From assembly GCA_022702705.1 (NCBI GenBank), contig CM040433.1, positions 22,080,682-22,144,681 of the forward strand: a stretch of 64,000 bases of DNA. Direction: 5' to 3'. The translations under genes and the position numbers were made by a program. Each line of letters opens with the position of its first letter. Position 1 is the first letter of the stretch. Below the pieces are notes generated by a model that was not told the origin of the DNA, made no database searches, and saw nothing but the letters and a program-made list of their open reading frames with translations. Source of the DNA: Papilionanthe hookeriana x Papilionanthe teres (taxonomy: Eukaryota; Streptophyta; Magnoliopsida; Asparagales; Orchidaceae). Below are positions 22,801-35,650 of this stretch, piece by piece.

Positions 22801-25800
22801 TATGTGACTTCACTCATATGCCAATAAAGACATGAGAGGAGAAAATGTGATTTTTCTATATTTAATTTATTTATGTAATTATTTTTGGTGGAAAATAGGG
22901 ATTTCCAAGGAAAATTTAATAATATGACCAAGGGAAAGTTTCTGTCCTTAAGAAAATTATGGGACATTGCTAATGACCAGAGGACCACTTAAACCAATTT
23001 TGGTGATGTTTTGAATTATATTCTTTTTATTATAATTATTTTGAATTTTGGAGTATTAATTAATTTAAAAATAAAATAAAGGTTGAAAAATGAATTTCAT
23101 ATTTTTCAAAAGTCTCTCTGACATCAAGGAAATCAGAGAATCAATTTTTACAATTTTCTGATTTTTCTTTGATTTATTAGAATTATTTTTGTGGAAATGC
23201 TAAAAAAATACATTTTTTTTAATTTTAAAATTACCTTAGGGCTTTAAAATTTAATATCTCATCATATAGGCTTAAGAAAAATATGGGGTTTGTTCCTAAG
23301 TGATTAAAATTCAAAATGTGGCATTTTGGTGAATTTTATTATTTTTATGATTTTTATTATTTTTTAATTATTAAAATATTAAAATAATACAAAAAATCAA
23401 CTTTTTTAGAAAATTGAAATTTTAATTTTCTTAAATTTCCCTAATATCAGAGAGGCTCCAAAACTAATTTGGTGAATTTTTGAAAAGTATTTTGAAAGTT
23501 ATGAATTTTTAAAGTTTAAATTGGCTAAATGGCTTAATCAACCCATTTAGTAGGGCTAACCAAGTCCAATTGACTTCCAATTTTTATGGTGGGTTCCTCT
23601 GATCCTAAAGGTCAGTGGAGAATTGATTTTAAGTCAATTTGATGTATGATTGCTCTAATTAATTAGGGACCTATTTTGGGTGTTTAGGCCAATTATGGTT
23701 ATTCCAAGTGAATTAATTCAAAAACTATTTTTCCTAGGGTCCTCTAGTCATAAGAAACATCACCAAATTTTTCTAGAATTTATTTCACAACATGCTAATT
23801 ATTGGATTTAAAATACTCAAAACAGCAACATGAATTTGAAAAATCAATAACTTCTCATAGGGATGGCCTCTGACCATGGAAAATTCAGGGAATGTTCCCT
23901 AGTTCAGAGGCTTCAAAAGCCCTATGGTCTCATGCCATGGTGAATTTCTTATATGCATGGAGAATTAAAACAATGCAGAGGGTAAATAAATTATTAAAAA
24001 TAAAATACTTGATGAAATTAAATGATTTCTTTTCCACATTATTCTCCTCTGTTCACTGAGCAAGAGGGTATTTTTATTTTATTTTTCTAATTTTTCTACA
24101 CAAAGTTATGCATTTTTGAAGTTTAGGGAATTAAATAAATCAAAAAATACCCTAATTTCCTACTTATCCACGCGGCGCCACGCCATCCTCGGCAGCTCCG
24201 AAACGCCGCGTGTCGCGCTGCCATTCGACGCCGCCATCCAACTCAGCGCTCCGGGGGCCCGCTGTATCGTTCCATCTCCCCATCCGGCGCGATCCTGGCC
24301 GTCCATCCGCGTGTGTATGGAATGAACGGCATTCGTTCATCGTCCCCAAGCGTCCTCACCCGAGAGCCGTCCACACTAAAACCCTAAGAACTCACTCATT
24401 TCTCAACGGATTTTCGTGTTCTTGTGCTCTATGGATTCGTCTTGAAGAGACGAATACATCTATACGGTGATCATGCATTGAAATTAAGGCATTTGAAATG
24501 GAGAATCTCCGAAGCTCGGGATGAAGAATTAGCTCATACCTTTGCTCGGAGAAGTGTGGTTTCAATCCGAGGGTTGTGTCACCTTCGATTGGATCCCAGC
24601 AAGCTCCGGATGAAGTCTCCTGGTCCAGTGAATCGCTCAGGTATGATTTCGACCAAGCCCGATCACAAAGCTCGGAGTCCGGAACGGATGGGTGGCCCGG
24701 AGAGGGGCTTTCTTCGGTGGACTCCTTCCCTCGGTCCGGTGAAGGTGTAGGACCAATCAATTTGAGGATTGATCCACCGTGGAGAAGTGTCCTTGTTTTG
24801 GGTGGAATTTTGGTCGAGAAATCGGGCTCTGTTGGTGGGGATTAGGGCAAATTGTCACTCTGGGGATCAACTCGCTCTAAGTATGGAGAGTGGTCCGGAG
24901 CAATTTTGGCGGGGGTTTCGATAAGGTCTAGTTCAGACACCTCTTCATGGCCGAGAGAGGGGTGTTTAAATAGGAGAGGTCGGAGGGCATCCTGGGGGAA
25001 GTTAGGGCTTGAGATCAGCTGCTTAGGTCAAGGGAAGAACAGCCATGGTGGCCATTGGGCATGGGCAACTCAGCAAGGTGGAATTCCAAAGTTTGGCTCC
25101 TCCCAAGGTCTCGGCCATGGTGTTTTCCGGCGACCCAGGCGGCTGGCCGACAGGCATGGGTCACCCTCAGGTCCAGGTGGGTCGGGGGCTGGAGGTTTGT
25201 GCGATCAATCGGCCATGGACATGTGTAAAGGGTTTGGATCAAAATGGTATGGGGAGAGGCTCATTTTGCGTCCAAATGGATCAACCCACCATTTTGGGTT
25301 TGGTGCACCCTTCCAAGTTCTGGTTTTGGGCTGGGAGGATCATGTGAGTCAACCTACCAAGGGTAGTTAAGTCCACATCAAGGATTAGGTGGCAAAGTAT
25401 GGTTTAGAGTGTATCATGTTTAAGGTAAAAAGGCTTAAAAAAGGTTTAAGAAAGAGATCCCCTCTATTTCCATTAATGGTTTGGTGAGGTGGAAAGTGGA
25501 TTCCATGGCTCTCATGGCTCCTATGGGGCTCATGCATGGCTTCATGGCTTGTCTTTGGCTTGGGGAAAAGCTTGGTCAATTTCATGAAAATTGAATTTGG
25601 AGATTTTGGCAATTTAATGAAAAAATTTAGATGGTGCTTGATTTTGGTTGATTTGATGATTGATTTGAGACTTAGGGATTGATCTCAATTAAAGGGATGA
25701 TGAGAAGGAATTGTCATGTGGGCTTTGGGCATTTTGAAATTATTTTTGATGGGCTTTTAGGAAGGCTAAGGGGATGGGCCTTTAGGTTTCAAAACAAATT

Positions 25801-27351
25801 TTAGGATGAGAATTTTGTAAAGGATTAGATCCAATAAGTATTGAATTTAATTTAGGAATGTTTCATGAATGATTTGGAATAAATTTGAAGTGTTTGGGCT
25901 AGGTTTGGGTTGGATTTGGACTTCTTTGGTGAATGGGCCAATGTAGGTCAAATTAGGCTAACTTGGGCCAATGTTGGGCTAGGGTTCAAATTGATGTAAA
26001 ATTAATGTTGGTAAATGTTTATGGGAGTGTTTAAAAGAGGTTTTGACTTTGGTTGGGTTTTGATTTTGGGGTTTGGGCTTATTTGGGTTAGGTTTGGGTT
26101 TAGGTCAAAATTGGGCCTTTTAGCTTTGGGTTGAATTTGAGTGGGGTTTGGGTATAAATTTTGGGAAAATCATGTTGGTGTTTTGTTTGTGGGAATGTTA
26201 AGGAAGGTTTAGAAAAGATTTGGGGTTAATTGGAGTTGAATTGGGTTAGTTTGGGTTAGGTTTGGGTAATAGGTCCAAATTGGGCTTTAAGGCCAAAAGT
26301 GAAACTGGATTCAAATGTTAATCAAGTTGGACTTGGATCTAGTTTAGATTGGTGTTGCGAATGTTAAATTGAAGTTTAGAATTGAATTGGACCAGAATTT
26401 GGGTCAATTGGGTAGGTTTGGCTTGACATTGGGTTCATTTTTAGGTTAAAATGGGTCAAATTGGGGGTTTTGATAAAAGTAGGGTAAATTGACAAAATTG
26501 ACCCATGGTATAGTTGAACAAAATGAAATTGGGAATATTTGAGATTTTCTGGAATTTTCTGGGAATTTTCTGAATTTTTGGATTTTTGGGTCAAGAGGGG
26601 TATTTTGGGTATTTGGAGGGTATTGGGAGGTATTTTTGGAATTTTTGGTATTTTTGGGTATGGATGGTCAATTTGAGTGATGTGTGAATGTTTGGGATTG
26701 GTCTTGAGGAATTTTGGGTGATTTGGAGATTTTTTGGAAAAATTTGGGTAATTTAAAGGATTTTGGGTAGGCTAGGCACCCAGGGTCCCGGTGGTCAAAA
26801 ATTGAAAATTTGGAAAAATGAAGATTAAGTAATTGTAAGTGGAATGAAATCATTTTAGTTGAGCCATGAAGCCATATCAAGCCTACATGAGCCATGAAGG
26901 GACTCATTTGAGGTATTCACTATGTTGTTCCTAACCCTCTTAGCCAAGGGCTTAGGGGTTAAGGACCATCCATGCGAATCACTCTTATGAGTCAGGAGGT
27001 CAAGTTGGGTATGGGTGTGTTTTTAGGAGGTGTGTGAAAGTGTAGTGTGTAGGTGTAGTGTGTGTGTAAGTCAGCCCCTTCACTGCGACCAGAGCCACCT
27101 GTAGGTAGTCCTAAGGCCAAAGAGCCTTATAGGAACTCATCCTTTAAACTTCCACATTTGATTTCAACCCTCTAGGTGATTAGGGGTCTATAGTCAAGTT
27201 TGTGGAGTTTGCAGGGAGTTAAGAAGTGGTTTGAATTTCTAAGTGGTGGGTCCCAATTCTAATCCTCTAAGATAGTCAAAGGAAAAGCCCAAGGCTAGAT
27301 CCTAAGTACTAAAGAGAAGGAGAGAAGACCTCATTAAAAATGAGGTCAACA
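19831..27351 (-). repeat. 5' LTR of TAT element D
   Basis: 7521 bp and the same internal layout as the 3' LTR, with scattered substitutions and small indels. On the - strand it begins TGTTGACCTCATT and ends ATAATGCCGACA. It would carry the promoter for the element: a TATA-like TTTAAATAGG lies near 24964-24973. No protein-coding gene is supported within it. Confidence 0.92.
21930..22345. repeat. (TTTAA)n pentamer tract in D 5' LTR
   Basis: Counterpart of 3120-3560, with nearly the same pattern of interruptions (AATAAG, TTTAG, ATTC). Confidence 0.85.
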
Positions 27352-27356
27352 CCTCA
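27352..27356. repeat. Target site duplication of element D, right copy (CCTCA)
   Basis: Exact match to 994-998. Joining 998 to 27357 restores CCTCACTATAAAAAAAAAG, which resembles the uninterrupted counterpart in element C (CCTCACTAAAAAAAAG on the - strand near 43225). Confidence 0.9.
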
Positions 27357-27784
27357 CTATAAAAAAAAAGAGGAGAAGCTTGAGGATATGCCTAATCAAA
27401 AATTGGCTTCACTTGAATTATCTTATATGAAGAAAACTAGTTACATACTTTACTTAATTTTTATGCAAGAATATTTTTTTAGGAAAGATTTTTCATGAAA
27501 ATCTTTTTCTTGTAAATAATCTATGCGATCTTAATATAATAAACTTCTATTATTTTCGAAATGAATGAAAATTTTTTGAAGTCTTGTGATTTGGTAGTTG
27601 AATATTCTTTAAATTCTTAAAATTAAACTTAGTTAATGAAATTTTGTTAATGATTTACTAAAGCCTTTATAAGATCAAAAATTACAAGGAGTCTTAAATA
27701 TTTATCTTTCATTCCAAATGTTATACATTTTATATAGTAAAAAGGGTTACTTGAGGACAAGTAACGTTTAAGTTTGGGGGATTT
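27357..27784 (+). mobile_element. 3' noncoding region of element A, right part, with polypurine tract
   Basis: Continuation of 114-998 after the D insertion. No gene. It ends in GTTTAAGTTTGGGGGATTT (about 27766-27784), a typical Athila-lineage polypurine tract directly before the LTR TG at 27785. The preceding GAGGACAAGTAAC is matched by the - strand at 42760-42775 in element C. Confidence 0.75.
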
Positions 27785-28227
27785 TGATTCATAAAAAAAT
27801 ACCCATTTTTATGCCTTGATTTTATCAAATTTTTAAGGATATTATGCTTTAATGAAAGGTATTTTTGTGTTTTTGGATATAGGTGATGGAAAAATGTTCA
27901 ATAAGGAAAAAAAAGTGAAAAAGGAGCAAAAAGGAGCAAAAATGGAGCCAAAATACAAAATTGTCAAAATTATTGGTCTGACGCCTAGTTTATAGGTGAT
28001 ATAGGTGATGGAAAAATGTTCAAGATTTTTGACGACTTTTGGACGGTTATTTTGACGGTGTTAGCGGTTATTGGACCTTCTAGAAAACTTGCAGTTGTTC
28101 CTGGTTTATAGGACATGTAATACAATGTATTTGGACGCTTGGAAACGGTTTTAATCGCGAAGAGGTGCGATCCAAAGTGAAGAGGTGGGAAGAACTGGAC
28201 ACAGAGTCCGGCGCCTAGGCTCCAGAC

Positions 28228-28232
28228 ACACC
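28228..28232. repeat. TSD of solo LTR, left (ACACC)
   Basis: ACACC directly before TGTTGACC and repeated exactly at 35572-35576. Confidence 0.9.
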
Positions 28233-31200
28233 TGTTGACCTCATTTTTGATGAGGTCTTCCCTTCTTCTTTTTAGTGCTTAGGATCTAGCCTTAGGCTTT
28301 TCCTTTGACTATCTTAGAGGACTAGAATTGGGACCCACATTTTAGAAATTTAAACCACTTCTAAACTCCCTGCAAACTCCACAAACTTGACTATAGACCC
28401 CTAATCACCTAGAGGGTTGAAATCAAATGTAGAAGTTTAAAGGATGAGTTCCTATAGGACTCTTTGCCTTAGGACCGCCCGCGGTGGCCCGGTCCAGTGA
28501 AGGGGCCGACTTACACATACACTTACATACACACTACACTTACACACTACATTTCCACACACTTCCTAAAACCACACCCATACCCAACTTAACCTCCCGA
28601 CTCATGTAGGTGATTCACATGGATGGTCCTTAACCCCTAAGCCCTCGGCTAAGAGGGTTAGGAACAACATAAATGAATGCCTCAAATGAGTCCTTTCATG
28701 GCTCATATGGGCTTGAAATGGCTTCATGGCTCAACCAAAATGATTTCTTTCCACCTAGATTCACCCAATCTTTAATTTCCCAAATTTTCAATTTTTGACC
28801 CCCGGGACCCTACACCTACTAAACCTACCCAAAACCCTTGAAATTACCCAAATTTTTGCAAAATTTCCAAATTACCCAAAATTTTCCAAAATCACTCTCA
28901 AACATCTCCACATCACTCAAATTGATCATCCATACCCAAAAATACCAAAAATTCCAAAAAATACCTCCCAATACCCTCCAAATACCCAAAATACCCTTCT
29001 TGGCCTAAAAATCCAAAAATTCAGAAAATTCCCAGAAAATTCCAGAAAATCCCAAATATTCCCAATTTCATTTTGTCCAACTACACCATGGGCCAATTTT
29101 GTCAATTTACCTTACTTTTGTCAAAACCCCCAATTTCACCCATTTTAACCCAAAGTGAACCCAATGTCAAACCAAACCTATCCAATTGACCCAAATTCTG
29201 GTCCAATTCAATTCTAAACTTCAATTCAACATTCCCAATACCAATATAGACCAAATCCAAGTCCAATTTGATTGACATTTGGATCCAATCTCACTTTTGG
29301 CCTTAAAGCCCAATTTGGACCCATGACCCAAACTTAACCCAAACTCACCCAATTCAACTCCAATTAACCTCAAATCTTTTCTAAATCTTCCTTAACATTC
29401 CCACAAACAACACCCTAACATGATTTGCCCAAAATTTGAACCCAAACCCCACTCAAACTCAACCCAAGGTTAAAAGGCCCATTTTTGACCTAAGCCCAAA
29501 CCTAACCCAAATTCAACCCAATTCAAATCCAAATCACCCCCAATTTGTTTCAAATCACTCTTGACACATCCATGAGCTAAACCCAACAATTATTTGGCCC
29601 AACCTCTTTACAAAATTCCCATCCATAAATTCATTTTTAAACTTAAGGGCCCATTCCTTAAACCATTTTAAAAGCCCACTTCCACCAAATCCAAAACCCC
29701 AAAAATTCTTCCAAAGCCCATATGACATTTCCCCTCATCATACTTTCAATTAAAATCATCCCTAAGTCCTAAACCAATGATCAAATATTTCTAAATGAAG
29801 CGTCATCCAAATTTCCACCAAATTATCCAAAATCCTTAAAATCCTTTTTTATGAAATTGACCAAACTTTTTGCCAAGCCAAAGGTGAGCCATGAAGCCAT
29901 GCATGAGCCACATGTGAGCCATGAGAGCTTTGGACACTCCACCATGCCATATTGGGTAAGAAGAGGGGGGGCTTTCTTTAATCCCTAAAGCTCATTAGCC
30001 TTAATCATGTTTCACCTAAACTTAAATTTAATCCAAATATATTTGGATGGAGACTTCTCCATGCCAAACCAGTCGATCCCTTTCGATCCCCCACAAGCAT
30101 CCAAAGCCACCTCGAAGGGTGCACCAAGCCCAAATGGGTGGATTGACCCATTTAGACTCAAAACTAGCCATGCCCCATTCTACTTTGATTCAACCACTTT
30201 ACACATGGCATTTGCCAATTGCCTACACTAAACCCCAGCCCCGACCCACCCGACCAAGATGGTGACCATTGCTCGGCCGGCCGGCCACTGTGCCGCCGGA
30301 AAACACCATGGCCGAGAGCTCACATGTGAGCCAACATTGAAATTCTCACTTGCTGAGCTGCCCCATGCCTAGTGGTCACCATGGCTGTTCTTCTCCTCAC
30401 CAGAGCAGCTGATCCCAAGCCCTAACTCCCACTGGGAGGCCCCCCAGCCAGCTCTATTTAAATTCCACCCCTCTCGGCCATGAAGGAAGAGAAGCAAAAA
30501 CCTTGCCAAAACTCTGCCAAAATTGTTCCAGACCCTCCTCCACCCTTAGAGCACTTGATCCCCAGTGAAATTCCCCTGCCATTTCTCCTCTCGTAAGCTC
30601 AATTTCGTAGTCGAAATTCCACCCAAAACCAGGACACTTCTCCACAAGCCGAGCCAATTCCCAAATTGATTGGCTCTACACCTTCACCGGACCAAGGGAA
30701 GGTGTCCACCATCAAAAGCCCCATCTCCGAGCCACCCAGCTTGCTCCAGACCTCCAAGCTTTGTGATCGGGCTTGGTCGAAATCATATCCAGTACAATTC
30801 ACTGCATCGAGAGACTTCATCCGAAGCTTGTCGGGACCCAATCGAAGGTGCAACAGCCTCTCAGATTGAAGCCACACTTCTCTGAGCCAAGGTATGAGCT
30901 AACTCTTCATCCCGAGCTTCTAGAGATTCTCCATTTCAAATGCTTTAGTTTCAATGCATGTTAACCGTATAGATGTGTTCGTCTCTTCAAGACGAATCCA
31001 TAGAGTATAAGAACGTAAAAATCCATTCAGAATCGAGTGAGATCTTGTGGATTTAGTGTGGACGGCTCTCGTGCGAGAACACTTGGGGACGATGAACGGA
31101 TGCCGTCCATTCAATACACGCGCGGACGGACGGCTCGGATGGCGTCGGACCAGGAGACGGTACGAGAACCGCGGGGCCCGGGCCGCCGACTCGAGTGGCG

Positions 31201-34200
31201 GCGTCGAATGGGAGCGCGCCGCGCGGCCTTTCGGAGTCGCCGAGGATGCGCCGGCGCCGACTCGGATAAGTAGAAAATTAGGGATTTTCTCGATTTATTT
31301 AATTCCCTAAACTTCAAAAATTCATATCTCTCGTGTAGAAAAATCAGAAAAATAAAATAAAAATACTCTCTTGCTCAGCTGAAGAGAGGAGAATAATGTG
31401 GAAAAGAAATCACTTAATTTCATCAAATATTTTATTTTTTATAATTTATTTACTCTCTCGCATTGTTTTAATTCTCCATGCATGCATACAATTCACCATG
31501 GCATGAGACCGTAGGGCTTTGAAGCCTCCGAATTTGGGAACATTCCCTGAATTTTCCAAAGTCGAGGCCATCCCTATGAAGAGTTCTTGATTTTTCAAGT
31601 TCAGTGTCATCTGTTTTGAGTATTTTAATTCCAGTAAATAGCATGTTGTGAAATAAATTCTAGGAAAATTTGGTGATGTTCCTTATGACTAGAGAACCCT
31701 AGGAAAAATAGATTTTGGCTTAGTTCATTCAAAACAACCTTAATCGGCTTAAACACCCAAAATAGGTCTTTAATTAATTAGAGTTAACCAGGCATCAAAT
31801 TGACTTGAAATCAATTCTCCACTCGACCTTTAGGATCAAAGGAATCCACCATAAAAATTTGAGGTCAATTGGACTTGGTTAGCCCCACTAATTGGGTTGA
31901 TTAAGTCACTTAGCCATTTTAAACTTTAAAAATTCATAACTTTTAAAATACTTTTCAAAAATTCACCAAATTGGTTTTGGAGCCTCTCGATATCAGGGGA
32001 ACCTAAGAAAATTAAAATTTCAATTTTCTAAAAAAGTTGATTTTTAATAATATTTTAATATTTTTAATAATTAAAAAATAATAAAAATCACAAAAATAAT
32101 AAAATTCACCAAAATGTCAGATTTTGAATTTTAATCACTTAGGAACAAATCCCACATTTTTCTTAGGTCTATTTAGTGAGATATTGAATTTTAAAGCCCT
32201 AGGGTAATTTTAAAATTAAAAAAAAATGTATTTTCTAGCATTTTCACTAAAATAATTATAATAAATCATAGAAAAATCAAAAAATTGCAAAATTTGCTTC
32301 TCTAGTTTCCTTGATATCAGAGAGATTTTTGAAAAATATAAAACCCATTTTTCAACATTTATTTTATTTTTAAATTAATTAACACTCCAAAACTCAAAAT
32401 AATTATAATAAAAATAATATAATTCAAAAAATCACCAAAATTGGTCCAAGTGCTTCTCTGGTCATTAGGAATGTCCCCTAATTTTCTTAAGGACAGAAAC
32501 TTTTCCTTGGTCATGTTATTAAATTTTCCTTGGAAATCTCTATTTTCCACCAAAAATAATTATATAAATAAATTAAATACAGAAAAATCACATTTTCTCC
32601 TCTCATGTCTTTATTGATATATGAGTGAAGTCACATAAAAATTTCAAGTTCATTTAAGCCCAATTTAGTGAGTTATGAAATTATTAAGCTTCGAAGGGCA
32701 AAATGGTAATTAAAATTTTAACCCTTAATTAAAACTTTAGGTTTAATAAAATTAACAAGTAAAATATTTGATCTTAATCTGATTTGGATGATTGAAATTT
32801 AAATAATTAAAGCGTAGAAACTCATTAAACAATTTTTAAAATGATTAAACTTTAATTAAATAATAGATTAAATTTGGAAGAATAATAAAATTGGAATTAT
32901 TAAAATAAGGGATATTTATTAGGAAGAGATTTATTCTTTAATTTAAAAAATCCCTAAACTAATTATATCATTAACACTTAACTCTTAATTAAAATGATAA
33001 CTCAAATTTAAAATATTAAAAGACTTAATTAAATCATTAAACTCTTTTAAAATCTCAATTAAAATTATAAATTAAATTAAATTAAAATTAAATTAAATAA
33101 AATTAAATTAAATTAAACTAAATTGAAATTAAATTAAATTAAATTAAATTAAATTAAATTAAATAATTAAATTAAATTAAATTAAACTAAATTGAAATTA
33201 AATTAAATAAAATTAAATTAAATTAAATTAAATAATTAAATTAAATTAAATTAAACAATTAAATTAAATTAAATTAAATTAAATTAAATTAAATAATTAA
33301 TCTAAATTAAATTAAACAATTAAATTAAATTAAATTAAATTAAATTAAATTAAATTAAATAATTAAATTAAATTAAATCAAATCAAATTAATTAAACATC
33401 AAATCAAATTAAATTAAATTAAATTAAATTAAAACTCAATTAAATTAAATTGAATTAAATATAACATCACCTAAGACATAAAAGAAATTAAATATAAAAC
33501 AACTTGAACACTATTCCAAATTTAAACCCTTTAACTTAAATCAAATCATTTGAATACTAATTTACCCTCGAAAGCTTTGATTATTATAACTCCTAAATGA
33601 AACATTAAATGAAGTGCTACTTCACTCATAAGATATTCAAATGTCTTAATTCACTCGGCAAGTTAACAAAACTTGAAAACCTCTGACGATTGATTCATTT
33701 ATATAATTAAATTCATTTGGACTTAAAACAATCCTAAAAATATCGAAAAGATGTTTAAGATTCTTCTTAAGCACTTCCTCAATATGATAGGATATTTATA
33801 AGAACAATTGGATTTAATTGTTCTTCGATGAAGAAAATCGTCCTCAAACAAAAACACAAAGAACCTAGACGTCATAGGGGATGACTAGCTATAGGATTAG
33901 GAATTTGGTAGAAAACCATAACCTTTCCCTTAGCTTTACCTAGGAACTTGCTTAAATATTCTAATTGTGTTTTAAGTGTAGCTTGGGATGACGGGAAGAC
34001 CCTCCGTGTACGCTTTTATTTTATTGCAATTTACTTTCTTGCAATTTACTTCCCTGCAATTTACTTTATTGCGGATGCACTTCACTTTTCTTGCATGATA
34101 AAACAACTCGTTGCATGAAAACCCACACCTTTAGGATAGTTCCTAAAACCGAAACCAAAACTAAGTTAAAAGTCATTGCAAGATAAAATTCACCGCCACA

Positions 34201-35571
34201 ACATTTCAAAATATAAAACAACTCAAAATTTAATCACAAACGAACACAAAACTACAATTGCAACTAAATTAAAATGTCCCGTTGGATGATCGAGAATACC
34301 TCGGATGATGTAACCTACGTGTTGCTAATGGGATTTCCCACGGTCTAAATGAAAGTGTGGAACTCATTCGGTTGAGTTTAGCAAATTCATCCGGACTAAG
34401 TGAATCCGATAAAAATAATGATGCCGGAAGGATGGAACCGTGGGATCTTAACCGGTGTCGTTATAACCAACTTTAAGATTTGTTTTAATCAAAATACAAA
34501 ACACTTGGAAATTAAGATCTTCTCTAAACCAAAACACTTTTCTCATCCCCCGATTTATGATTTCTAAAACTAAACCTCCGCAACAACAAGGAGCTTGGAG
34601 CATGGTGGGCAAGCACGGCCATCGTCGTCAGCGAAAACTTGAACCTACTTCAAGAAAACCTTCTTAGAATCAAACAACAAAGCCATAGGACTTCGAGGTA
34701 GCTTGCCTAGTGCAACATAAATCCTCAACCTCTTCGTTAGGCATTTGCATTGCAAATTAAGCCCTAACCGATCTTAGGATTCCAAGGTAGTCGTCCGATA
34801 CGACAATAAACCCTCACATCTTCTAGTGCTATTTGTTTGATTTTATCATACAAATATAAGCCCTAATTAATTAAAATTGGCAAGATCGAAATACTAAATA
34901 AACATTAGGACTTTCCTAAATTCAAGCCAAACAATAGGATAGTCGGAAATTACCGAAGTTCACTTCGAATCGATGATTTCTCCTACCTTTCTTCCTTTGG
35001 ATTCACAAAACAAAATGTTCCAAATTTGATCCATTCCCTATCGAAATTCCAAAATTCAATCTTTGAAAACCTTAAACTTTGAAATTCTTGAGAGCGGAAT
35101 TATTGGTTATTATCGAGAGTTTTCTTAGGTGATTCCCGTCACTTAAGATGTAATTAACTATAGGGGCTTGCCCTTATAGGGAATTTTAAAGAACCTGGTA
35201 ATATAAACCCCGTTTAATACTTTCATATTAAGCGGGGAATTTGTCGGCTTATAAAATTGGTTCGCGGACCAAACGGATGTCACAAAACTTCTAGTTTATT
35301 TGATCGAGCCCCACCCTCAAGCGAGTGTGTCTATCCTTAGGGATAGATACACGGCTTGTGGTGCGGTGCTCGTTTATATAAACTATTTGGGATATGAGAT
35401 CGGTTTAATCTCATATCTTAAAACTTTCAAATTTAAAAATTATTTTCAAAGTCAAATACTACTTTCTAAATTATATATATATTTAAATCAAATTTAAAAT
35501 TTAAATTCGCCGACAACTTCTGTTAGGCGCCCCTTTTCAAAATATCACACAACCTAAAAATAGTGCCGACA
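28233..35571 (+). mobile_element. Solo LTR of a TAT-lineage element, + orientation
   Basis: 7339 bp, running TGTTGACCTCATT to GTGCCGACA: the reverse complement of the D LTR layout, with no internal domain. The 5-bp ACACC duplications on both sides show that a full element inserted here and was reduced to one LTR by LTR-LTR recombination. It contains a C/A-rich block (28790-29740), a TATA-like CTATTTAAAT near 30455, a CpG-rich patch (31080-31270) and an (AAATT)n tract (33060-33450). It shares an AT-rich terminus (TATATATATATTTAAAT) with the LTR at 61235 that the D LTRs lack, suggesting a separate subfamily. Confidence 0.92.
33060..33450. repeat. (AAATT)n pentamer tract in solo LTR
   Basis: Same tract as in the other TAT LTRs, inverted because this copy lies on the + strand. 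Confidence 0.85.
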
Positions 35572-35576
35572 ACACC
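35572..35576. repeat. TSD of solo LTR, right (ACACC)
   Basis: Exact repeat of 28228-28232. Sequence homologous to the rest of LTR A resumes immediately after it. Confidence 0.9.
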
Positions 35577-35640
35577 TTCTAGAAGATTCATTGAATGTGG
35601 ACACATTTTGAAGAGATCCCTTGAGGTAACCCTTGAAGCC

Positions 35641-35650
35641 TATAAATAGG
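35641..35650 (+). promoter_or_regulatory. TATA box of LTR A
   Basis: TATAAATAGG, at the same place in LTR A as the TATAAATAG of LTR B (43826). It is probably the core promoter of the Athila LTR. Confidence 0.55.

Larger units (their letters stand above)
999..27351 (-). mobile_element. Complete TAT-lineage Ty3/gypsy retrotransposon (element D) with ~7.5 kb LTRs
   Basis: Two long direct repeats (999-8544 and 19831-27351), both beginning TGTCGGCA and ending GGTCAACA on the + strand, enclose 11.3 kb of internal DNA. The 5-bp CCTCA immediately before (994-998) and after (27352-27356) is the target duplication. All coding domains lie on the - strand in the order ORF1, gag, protease, RT, RNase H, a second archaeal-type RNase H (WELYFDGSSS) and integrase. 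That order, with ORF1 before gag and two RNase H domains, is characteristic of the TAT/Ogre lineage. A tRNA-Arg-like PBS lies 5 bp inside the 5' LTR. The coding DNA carries many stops and frameshifts, so it is non-autonomous as it stands. By eye the LTR pair differs by a few bases per hundred. Confidence 0.93.

Noticed and set aside
28795..29148. 117-codon open frame rich in Pro, Asn, Lys and Gln
   Set aside because: It is a translation of the C/A-rich skewed block of a TAT LTR, not conserved as a frame in the other LTR copies.
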